The notes below the pieces were generated by a model. It was not told the DNA's origin. It saw nothing but the letters and a program-made list of their open reading frames with translations, and did no database searches. A stretch of 64,000 bases of DNA. Source: Thiohalophilus thiocyanatoxydans (GTDB lineage Bacteria > Pseudomonadota > Gammaproteobacteria > UBA6429 > Thiohalophilaceae). This document shows, piece by piece, positions 57,745-64,000 of this stretch (the first letter of the stretch is position 1; each line of letters opens with the position of its first letter). The position numbers were made by a program, and so were the translations under genes. The stretch covers positions 496,001 through 560,000 of the forward strand of contig NZ_SOQX01000001.1 of assembly GCF_004366735.1 (NCBI RefSeq), written 5' to 3'.

Positions 57745-58104
57745 TCAAAAAGCAATCGCATCGAAGCGGCCCTGGCCGCCGTGGATCTGGATGTGGACGC
57801 CGTTGGGCAGGCAGGCGATGACGTCGCCGGCCTGCTGCATCCAGCCGGCGTGGACGCAGAATTTGCTGGTACAGGGCGAGGATTGAAAACGCGCCCGCCC
57901 CTGGTCGATCTCGATCACGCTGTCGCCCAGTTTGCCCGGCACGTTCAGGGTGGCCGGTTCATTCAATGAATGACGTTCATAGAGGGTGTTGTCCTGATAT
58001 ATCTCCAGCAGTGTACCGGGCGCGGAGGGTTGCCAGGCAAAGTAAAAACTGAGTCCTGCCGCCAGCACGGCGATGAACACCACCGCTTTGTCGGCCAGGG
58101 TCAT
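57745..58104 (-). CDS. NusG domain II-type protein
   Basis: A 119-residue protein with an N-terminal membrane helix (about 6-25) and the NusG_II-like domain: CTSKFCVHAGWMQQAGDVIACLPNG carries three cysteines, CxxxxC and a further CLPN, shared with the family. Such proteins often stand next to ApbE and Gx genes. A role in extracytoplasmic flavin or redox chemistry is suggested by company only. It overlaps the apbE stop by four bases. Confidence 0.85.
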   Translation of the reverse strand: MTLADKAVVFIAVLAAGLSFYFAWQPSAPGTLLEIYQDNTLYERHSLNEPATLNVPGKLGDSVIEIDQGRARFQSSPCTSKFCVHAGWMQQAGDVIACLPNGVHIQIHGGQGRFDAIAF

Positions 58105-59171
58105 GGTAATTCCTGAATCACGGTTTCGATATCATCGTCCTGCAGTTCGATGCGCTCGGCCATTGACGGGGTCAGGTGTGCCCGGCCCTGTTTGTCGATT
58201 AACATGACGTGTTCGATGCCCATGTTGCGGGCAATTTGCGGCCACTGCTCGGGCCCGGCGATAAACAATGCCGTGGCAGCGGCGTCGGCAGTGGCGCCGT
58301 CGTGGTGAATGACGGTGACGGAGGTGGTCTGATCCGCCGGATAGCCGGTGCGCGGATCGAGAATATGATGATAACGTTTATCGTTGTCTTCAAAATAGCG
58401 TTCATAGTCGCCGGACGTGAAGACAGCTTCGTTGTCCCGTACATCAAGTCGGGCGATAAGGCACTCGGCCTGATTCTCTTCTTGACACTGCTTGCGCGGA
58501 TGGCGCACACCAATGTGCCAGGGGCGATCGCCATGACGGCCGATGGCCTTGAGATCACCACCCGCATTGACCATGGCATGGTCAATGCCAATAGATCGCA
58601 GATAGTCGATACTCCGTTCTACCGCCTCGCCCTTGGCGATGGCGCCCAGATCGAGACGCACGGCGGGATTGTCGTTACTGATCCGCACGTCATCGATCCT
58701 GATATCGCTGATCTGCGGATTCGCCGCCAGCAATTTGTCGATCTCCTCCTGCGGGGGCGGGAAGCTGGCAAACATATCTTCCTGATGAAAACCCCATAAC
58801 TTCACCAGCTTGCCCAGCGCCGGGTTGAAGAGCCCCTGGCTTTGTTCTGACAGGGTGCGGGATTTTTCAATCAGCGGTATGACCGAAATATTTCCGGTAA
58901 ATTCACCGGCCATCCCCAGCAGCTGGTTCATGCGGCCCATGGGGCCGGGGCGCCAGGGATGCCAGGCCTCGTGCATAAAACTCAGATCGTCGGCCACGGC
59001 GCTGATCGCCTCATTGGCCTTGTCCTCTTCCACATCCCACAGGGTGATGGTGACCAGTGTGCCGAACACCATCATGGTGCTTTTGTGTTCTTCGGGCTCG
59101 GGCTCCTGCTGGCAGGCGCTCAGCAGAAAAACGAAAATAAAGGTACTAAACAGGATTTTTAAACGGTTCAT
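58101..59171 (-). CDS. apbE: FAD:protein FMN transferase ApbE, lipoprotein
   Basis: Attaches FMN to threonine of target proteins outside the cytoplasm. A 356-residue lipoprotein (lipobox LLSAC) with LDLGAIAKGEAVERSI, MVNAGGDLKAIGR, HHILDPRTGYPAD and the metal-site TADAAATALF. A cysteine pair in an insert (RKQCQEENQAECLIA) is unusual. No obvious FMN-target gene lies nearby. It sits 5 bases downstream of gshB and overlaps the NusG-II gene, so one message is likely. Confidence 0.94.
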   Translation of the reverse strand: MNRLKILFSTFIFVFLLSACQQEPEPEEHKSTMMVFGTLVTITLWDVEEDKANEAISAVADDLSFMHEAWHPWRPGPMGRMNQLLGMAGEFTGNISVIPLIEKSRTLSEQSQGLFNPALGKLVKLWGFHQEDMFASFPPPQEEIDKLLAANPQISDIRIDDVRISNDNPAVRLDLGAIAKGEAVERSIDYLRSIGIDHAMVNAGGDLKAIGRHGDRPWHIGVRHPRKQCQEENQAECLIARLDVRDNEAVFTSGDYERYFEDNDKRYHHILDPRTGYPADQTTSVTVIHHDGATADAAATALFIAGPEQWPQIARNMGIEHVMLIDKQGRAHLTPSMAERIELQDDDIETVIQELP

Positions 59172-59176
59172 AATGA

Positions 59177-60130
59177 TTACTGCGTGGATAAATGTTGTTC
59201 GATTGCGTGCATTAACTGGTCGGCGATATTCAGCTGATAAAGTTCATCCAGCTCGCGAATGCAGGTCGGCGAGGTGACGTTGATTTCAGTCAGATAATCG
59301 CCAATGACATCCAGCCCGACAAACAGCAGGCCCTTGTCGCGCAGCACCGGTGCCACCTGTTCGCAGATCTGGTAGTCCCGCGTGCTCAGTGGTACCCCGC
59401 TGCCGCGACCGCCCACCGCCAGGTTGGCGCGGGTCTCACCGGCGGCGGGGATCCGGGCCAGGGCATAGGGCACCGGTTCGCCGTCGATCAGCAGGATGCG
59501 TTTGTCGCCCTCGCGGATCTCGGGGACGAAGCGCTGGGCCATGATCAGCCTTTTGCCGTGTTGGGTCATGGTCTCCAGGATGACGCCGGTATTCAGTCCG
59601 TCACGCTGCAGCCGGAACACCGAACTGCCGCCCATGCTGTCCAGCGGTTTGACAATAATGTCCTGGTGCTTGTTCAAAAACTCGCGCAGTTGGGCCGGCT
59701 GGCTGCTGACCAGGGTCGGCGGCATGCAGTCGGGGAACCAGGCGGTGAACAGTTTTTCATTGGCGTCGCGCAGGCTTTGCGGCTTATTGACCACCCGCAC
59801 ACCGCGCGCCTCGGCCAGTTCGAGCAGGTGGGTGGCATAGAGAAAGTCGAGATCGAACGGCGGATCCTTGCGCATCAGGATCACATCCAGTGCCTCGAGG
59901 GGCTGCGCCTGTTCGCTACCCAGTTCGTACCAGTTTTCGGGATCGGCCCGGACAGTTAATGGACGGCTGCGGGCGCCGGGACGATTGCCGTCGAGATAGA
60001 GATCGGGCTGCTCCATATAATGGAGTTGCCAGCCCCGCCGGGCGGCCGCCAGCAGCATGGCCAGGGTCGAGTCTTTTTTGTAATTGATGGATCCGATGGG
60101 ATCCATCACCACGCCCAGCTGAATCGTCAT
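59177..60130 (-). CDS. gshB: Glutathione synthetase
   Basis: An ATP-grasp ligase adding glycine to gamma-glutamylcysteine. A 317-residue protein with MDPIGSINYKKDSTLAML, VNKPQSLRDANEKLF, KPLDSMGGSSVF and the C-terminal INVTSPTCIRELD. It is 5 bases downstream of gshA on the same strand. Confidence 0.97.
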   Translation of the reverse strand: MTIQLGVVMDPIGSINYKKDSTLAMLLAAARRGWQLHYMEQPDLYLDGNRPGARSRPLTVRADPENWYELGSEQAQPLEALDVILMRKDPPFDLDFLYATHLLELAEARGVRVVNKPQSLRDANEKLFTAWFPDCMPPTLVSSQPAQLREFLNKHQDIIVKPLDSMGGSSVFRLQRDGLNTGVILETMTQHGKRLIMAQRFVPEIREGDKRILLIDGEPVPYALARIPAAGETRANLAVGGRGSGVPLSTRDYQICEQVAPVLRDKGLLFVGLDVIGDYLTEINVTSPTCIRELDELYQLNIADQLMHAIEQHLSTQ

Positions 60131-60135
60131 GGAAG

Positions 60136-61434
60136 TTACGGATGCTCGGCGTATTCGCGGGCCGCGGCCAGCAGGGCCAGGCGGGCGATGACACCGTAGG
60201 CATAGAAGCGGTTCGGGTTGGCGTCCGGAGCCTTGCTCTCATCCGGGGTGTTGCAGCTTTCGGCGAAGGCCAGCGGTTCGAAGTGCATGCCGGGGGCGTT
60301 CAGATTTTCAGTACTGCCGCGTTCCTTGTGTACCCGGTAAAACCCGCCCACCACGAAGTGATCCAGCATATAGACCACCGGTTCGGCAACCGCCTGCTGT
60401 TCACCCCAGGTTTCAAAGGTATAAACCCCCTCCTGCATGATCACCTGGGTCACGGCCTGACCGCCCTTGCTCTTGGACATTTTGGTGCGCTGTTTGCGGT
60501 TCAGCTCCAGCGCCTCCTCGGCGGACTGGACGCTCATGATACCCATGCCGTAGGTGCCGGCGTCGGCCTTGATAATGACATAGGGCGGTTTGTCGATATT
60601 GTATTCGTCATACTTTTTCTGAATATCCCCCAGCAGGCGGGTGACATTTTTGTGCAGACACTCCTCCCCGTCGCGCTTCATGAAGTTGATCTCGCCGCAA
60701 TTGCGAAACAGGGGGTCGATAAACCAGGGGTCGATCTCCGCCATGCGGGCAAATTCCTGGGCCACCGAGCGGTAGTGGGCAAAGTGCTCCGACTTGAGGC
60801 GATCCGCCCAGCCCAGATTCAGCGGCGGGATCACCTTCTGATCCAGGTTCTCCAGGATAGCCGGACGGCCGCCGGAGAGGTCGTTATTGAGCAGAACCAC
60901 GCAGGGATCGAAGTCGTCGCCGAGGGTCAGGCGTTTGTCCCGACGTTCGGGTTTTTCCAGCAGCACGCTGCGGCCCGACTCCAGTTCGATTGTCTGCGGC
61001 AGGGGCAGCTCCTCGTTCAGACTGGCGATCCGGACCTCAAAGCCGCCCTTGCGAATGATCTCGGTCAGGGTCGCCACGCTCTCCAGGTAATAGGGATTAC
61101 GGGTGTGACTTTCGGGGATAATCAGCACTTTGGCGGCATCGGGGCAGACCCGTTCGATGGCCGCCTGTGCCGCCTGAATGCACAGGGGCATGAAGGCCTC
61201 GTTAAGATTATTGAAGCCGGCCGGGAACAGGTTGGTGTCCACCGGGGCCAGCTTGAAACCGGCATTGCGCAGATCGACCGAGGCGTAAAACGGGGCCGGG
61301 GTCTTGACCCACTCGCTGCGGAACCAGGCCTCGATGTGTGCCTGGTGAGCCAGAAAATGGGACTCGATATCGTGCAGCGGCCCCGAGAGGGCGGTGGTCA
61401 GATGGGGGACGGCATGTAGATGCTCAACGCTCAT
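60136..61434 (-). CDS. gshA: Glutamate-cysteine ligase, ATP-grasp-type GshA
   Basis: First step of glutathione synthesis. This 432-residue protein belongs to the alternative GshA lineage found in many chemolithotrophic and purple-sulfur-type proteobacteria, not the E. coli one: SVDLRNAGFKLAPVDTNLFP, IIPESHTRNPYYLE, YVIIKADAGTYGMGIMSV and GGFYRVHKERGSTENLNAPG are typical. The ATG at 61434 gives MSVEHLHAVPHL. It lies in front of gshB, so both steps share one operon. Confidence 0.94.
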   Translation of the reverse strand: MSVEHLHAVPHLTTALSGPLHDIESHFLAHQAHIEAWFRSEWVKTPAPFYASVDLRNAGFKLAPVDTNLFPAGFNNLNEAFMPLCIQAAQAAIERVCPDAAKVLIIPESHTRNPYYLESVATLTEIIRKGGFEVRIASLNEELPLPQTIELESGRSVLLEKPERRDKRLTLGDDFDPCVVLLNNDLSGGRPAILENLDQKVIPPLNLGWADRLKSEHFAHYRSVAQEFARMAEIDPWFIDPLFRNCGEINFMKRDGEECLHKNVTRLLGDIQKKYDEYNIDKPPYVIIKADAGTYGMGIMSVQSAEEALELNRKQRTKMSKSKGGQAVTQVIMQEGVYTFETWGEQQAVAEPVVYMLDHFVVGGFYRVHKERGSTENLNAPGMHFEPLAFAESCNTPDESKAPDANPNRFYAYGVIARLALLAAAREYAEHP

Positions 61435-61681
61435 TGATTTTCTCGCTGGCTTTTCAGGTAGCAAATATAGTGAAATACTACCCCAAGATGAACGCGGACG
61501 CAGGCCATATCCGCTATCGATTATTCGATGAGAAAAATAAAGTATCGTTACGACCTGCCGTTATAGCAGGAGTACGCCGATAAGACTGACATTCTCCCGA
61601 CCCGGAGCCCGGATCGCCGTCGCACAGAAACGAAATTATCGAGAAAATATACGCACTTATAGATTGTTTCTCAAATCTGTG

Positions 61682-61710
61682 TTAAATATTCGGAGGCACT
61701 GGGCTATACT
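61682..61710 (+). promoter_or_regulatory. Probable promoter of pilGHI(J)
   Basis: TTAAAT (61682-61687), a 17-base spacer and TATACT (61705-61710) lie about 80 bases before the pilG ATG. The -10 box is good, the -35 box weak. The rest of the 357-base gap 61435-61791 shows no gene or repeat; it should also hold the promoter for gshA on the other strand. Confidence 0.5.
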
Positions 61711-61791
61711 GGGGTCAATTGAGAATGAGAAGAATTTCCAGTCGGTCTTGATTTTCAACGCAGGTGGGCACGGGTGTTGGCAGAGCAAGCA

Positions 61792-62175
61792 ATGACAGAC
61801 AGTTACGAAGGTCTCAAGGTCCTGGTGATCGATGACAGTAAAACCATCCGCCGGACCGCGGAGACTCTGTTGAAAAAAGTGGGGTGTGAGGTGATTACCG
61901 CCGAGGATGGGTTCGAGGCCCTCTCCAAGATTGCGGATACCCATCCGGACATCATTTTCGTGGATATCATGATGCCGCGGCTGGACGGTTACCAGACAAC
62001 CGCCCTGATCAAGAATAACAAGGTTTTTCGGGATACCCCGGTGGTCATGCTCTCCAGCAAGGACGGGCTGTTTGACCGGGCGCGAGGACGGATTGTGGGC
62101 TCGGAGCAATACCTGACCAAACCCTTTACCAAAGAAGAGTTGCTCGGGGCGATCAAGAGTCTGGTACTGGAATAA
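61792..62175 (+). CDS. pilG: Twitching motility response regulator PilG
   Basis: A 127-residue single-domain receiver. VLVIDDSKTIRRTAETLLKK, FVDIMMPRLDGYQTT and LTKPFTKEELLGAI match PilG along nearly its whole length. It receives phosphate from ChpA and promotes pilus extension. The ATG at 61792 matches the family; a GTG at 61774 would add six residues. First gene of the Pil-Chp set. Confidence 0.97.
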   Translation: MTDSYEGLKVLVIDDSKTIRRTAETLLKKVGCEVITAEDGFEALSKIADTHPDIIFVDIMMPRLDGYQTTALIKNNKVFRDTPVVMLSSKDGLFDRARGRIVGSEQYLTKPFTKEELLGAIKSLVLE

Positions 62176-62241
62176 ATCTGAGAACAACCCGTCACGTGAC
62201 GGCACGATTCTGTTCAGTTCAGTGTTAGGAGGTTTAACTAA

Positions 62242-62607
62242 ATGGCGCGCATATTGATTGTCGACGATTCCCCGACCGAGACCCACGTGCTCAAGGGAAT
62301 GCTGGAGAAAAACGGCCACCAGGTCGATGCCGCGGATAATGCCGAAGGCGGGATTGCCCGCACCAAGGAGACCCGTCCGGATCTGGTGCTGATGGATGTG
62401 GTGATGCCGGGGATGAACGGCTTTCAGGCAACCCGGGCCCTGACCAAGGATCCCGATACCCAGAATATTCCGATTATTATCGTAACGACCAAGGATCAGG
62501 AGACTGACCGGGTCTGGGGTATGCGTCAGGGCGCCCGGGATTATATTACCAAGCCGGTCGAAGAGACGGATCTCAATAATAAAATCAACGCGGTACTGGG
62601 CGGCTGA
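62242..62607 (+). CDS. pilH: Twitching motility response regulator PilH
   Basis: A 121-residue receiver: ILIVDDSPTETHVLKGMLEK, LMDVVMPGMNGFQATRAL and DYITKPVEETDL. In Pseudomonas PilH works with or against PilG to balance retraction and extension. GGAGG lies 9 bases before the ATG. Confidence 0.97.
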   Translation: MARILIVDDSPTETHVLKGMLEKNGHQVDAADNAEGGIARTKETRPDLVLMDVVMPGMNGFQATRALTKDPDTQNIPIIIVTTKDQETDRVWGMRQGARDYITKPVEETDLNNKINAVLGG

Positions 62608-62612
62608 AAGAG

Positions 62613-63164
62613 ATGGCGGCAGTCCGGAGTCAGGAGCCGTTTGCGCTGCTGCGGGATATCGAGTTCCGCAGCCAGCAAAAAGCACTGGGTCTGCCACAAA
62701 AAATCGAAGTACGCCGGACCTGGTCGGGTATCGGTTTTCGCCTCGGTGATCAGCAGCTGGTTTCGCCGACCGACGAGGTGCTGGAGATACTCAAGTATCC
62801 CCCGTTAACCCGGGTGCCCAGTGCGCTCTCCTGGGTCAAGGGTATTGCCAATATCCGGGGCAGTCTGGTGCCGGTGATGGACCTTAAAGCCTTTCTGGGC
62901 GAGGAGCCCGTCAAGTTGCAACGCGAGTCACGGGTGCTGGTAATTCAACAGGGTGGTTTTACCAGTGGCCTGTTGGTGGATGAAGTTCTGGGGATGCGCC
63001 ACTTTTTTGAAGAAGAACGCAGCGACCAGTTGCCGGCGGTGTCCACCAATCTGGCAACCTACCTCAATGGCGCGTTCAAACAGGGAAACACGGTCTGGGG
63101 CATTTTCGATATGCGGAATCTGGCGAAAAGCACCCGGTTTATGGAGGTCGCCTCGCGCGGTTAG
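62613..63164 (+). CDS. pilI: CheW-like adaptor PilI
   Basis: A 183-residue CheW-domain protein that links the receptor PilJ to the kinase ChpA. WVKGIANIRGSLVPVMDLKAF is the CheW core; GLLVDEVLGMRHFFEEE follows. It begins 5 bases after pilH, so the two are translated together. Confidence 0.95.
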   Translation: MAAVRSQEPFALLRDIEFRSQQKALGLPQKIEVRRTWSGIGFRLGDQQLVSPTDEVLEILKYPPLTRVPSALSWVKGIANIRGSLVPVMDLKAFLGEEPVKLQRESRVLVIQQGGFTSGLLVDEVLGMRHFFEEERSDQLPAVSTNLATYLNGAFKQGNTVWGIFDMRNLAKSTRFMEVASRG

Positions 63165-63263
63165 GGGCGTCGTGTCACAGTCTGTACCGGCAAGGCAGGA
63201 CGGCGGGACAGTACAGCTAATAACAATGCCGGCAGAAACGAATGCGATGGCAGGAGTAAAGAT

Positions 63264-64000
63264 ATGAAAGTCAAAGGTATCAGTCTGAAAGGAGGGGTCT
63301 CGACAGGCCGTCTGCTCGCGCTGTTGGGTCTGGCATTACTGGCCTCGGTACTGGCAATGGGGGTCAGCTTCTACCTCAACGCCCAGAAAGAGGCGCAGGA
63401 CGTGGAATACGTCGACCGGGCCGGTAGTCAGCAGGTGCTGTCGCAGGAAATCGCCAAGTTTGCCACCCAGGCGGCACGCGGTGATCTCGACGCTTTTCCG
63501 AAATTGTCGCAGGTGCGTGATCAGTTTAATGAAGGTATCCGCTGGCAGTCGGCGCGAACGCCGCCAGAAGCTTCTGCCGCGCTGGAGCGAATGAACGAGT
63601 CCTGGGAAGCGTATCGCCGTAACGTCGATGTCATGCTCGAGAACCGCGACGTAGTGACCACCATGCGCGAGCATATCCAGAATATCAATGAACAGATCCC
63701 GAACCTGCTGGCCCTCTCCGACGAAGTCGTTGCCACCATGACCGAACAGGGGGCGGAGCCCGATCAGATCTACATCGCCACCCGGCAGTTGATGTTGACC
63801 CAGCGTATTCACAGTAACGTTAACCGGATACTGGAAGGGGGTGAAGAGGCGGTGACCGCCGCGGACCGTTTCGGTCGTGATGCGGCGTTGTTCGGCCGGG
63901 TTATCACGGACATGTTGCGGGGTAACCGGAACATGGGGATTCGCCGCATAACCGATCCCGCCTCACGCGAAAAACTGGAACAGGTACAGGAGCAGTTCCG
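63264..64000 (+). CDS. pilJ: Methyl-accepting receptor PilJ, N-terminal part
   Basis: Begins MKVKGISLKGGVSTGRLLAL with the first membrane helix at about 16-38, then a periplasmic region with two pilJ-type segments (SQQVLSQEIAKFATQAARG and TRQLMLTQRIHSNVNRILEG). The gene runs off the right edge after 245 codons, so the HAMP and signalling domains are outside. It should sense surface contact or pilus state and feed ChpA through PilI. GGAG lies 9 bases upstream of the ATG. Confidence 0.93.
   Translation, partial: MKVKGISLKGGVSTGRLLALLGLALLASVLAMGVSFYLNAQKEAQDVEYVDRAGSQQVLSQEIAKFATQAARGDLDAFPKLSQVRDQFNEGIRWQSARTPPEASAALERMNESWEAYRRNVDVMLENRDVVTTMREHIQNINEQIPNLLALSDEVVATMTEQGAEPDQIYIATRQLMLTQRIHSNVNRILEGGEEAVTAADRFGRDAALFGRVITDMLRGNRNMGIRRITDPASREKLEQVQEQF

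Noticed and set aside
60142-61419. 425-codon plus-strand frame opposite gshA
   Set aside because: Antisense of a conserved enzyme; nothing recognisable in the translation.

Overview
The window is a contiguous piece of a GC-rich gammaproteobacterial chromosome made almost entirely of core housekeeping genes. Gene content and order (ftsYEX-rpoH, M16 pair-rsmD-coaD-ferredoxin, rpmBG-radC-coaBC-dut-algC-argB, metXW-DUF4426, yggT-proC-yggS-pilTU, yqgE-ruvX-pyrRBC', gshB-pilGHIJ) match neighbourhoods known from Pseudomonas, but blocks that are far apart there are interleaved here. Together with cbb3 oxidase maturation genes, a Gld-type ABC operon, an ATP-grasp GshA and several dispersed repeat families, this suggests a non-enteric, aerobic or microaerobic gammaproteobacterium, perhaps near Chromatiales or Ectothiorhodospiraceae. 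That placement is inference. I saw no rRNA or tRNA gene, CRISPR array, transposase or prophage.

Layout. 1-1.2 kb: end of a ccoI copper ATPase, ccoS and two small genes. 1.5-7 kb (mostly minus strand): rpoH, a diguanylate cyclase, ftsX, ftsE, ftsY. 7-13.3 kb (plus): paired M16 peptidases, rsmD, coaD, ferredoxin, ggt. 13.3-20.5 kb (minus): second diguanylate cyclase, rhodanese, mutM, then a four-gene Gld-like ABC operon. 20.8-22.8 kb: orphan hydantoinase A. 22.9-24.2 kb (minus): rpmB-rpmG and radC. 24.4-30.3 kb (plus): coaBC, dut, membrane-anchored algC, argB, slmA. 30.3-36.8 kb: mixed-strand genes including TSUP permease, xthA, pyrE, an AmpG-like permease and a SafE/UreH-like metal permease. 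36.8-44.1 kb (minus): DUF4426, metX-metW, dynamin-like GTPase, yggU-yggT-proC, yggS. 44.2-46.4 kb: pilT-pilU. 46.4-51.3 kb: repeat-rich accessory stretch with OmpA lipoprotein and small membrane proteins (DUF3185, GlsB, TspO, CopD-like, DCC). 51.3-61.4 kb (minus): gshA-gshB-apbE-nusGII, gx-tonB, yqgE-ruvX-pyrR-pyrB-pyrC'-pyrK. 61.8-64 kb: pilG-pilH-pilI-pilJ, running off the right edge.

Functional themes. Type IV pilus twitching is represented twice (PilTU retraction motors and the Pil-Chp chemosensory genes), with a TonB3-like protein nearby. Pyrimidine synthesis has PyrE and a PyrRB operon with a zinc-site-less dihydroorotase homologue and a PyrK-type iron-sulfur flavoprotein. Heat shock control of rpoH appears to include a CIRCE operator, which also argues for an internal start codon. 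Flavin transfer (ApbE) is translationally coupled to a NusG-II protein and sits directly behind the glutathione synthesis genes.

The least explained material is the Gld-like ABC/DUF4340 operon, the apbE-nusGII-gx-tonB group, and several families of short tandem or inverted repeats that sit just behind genes and in three places supply a gene's own stop codon.
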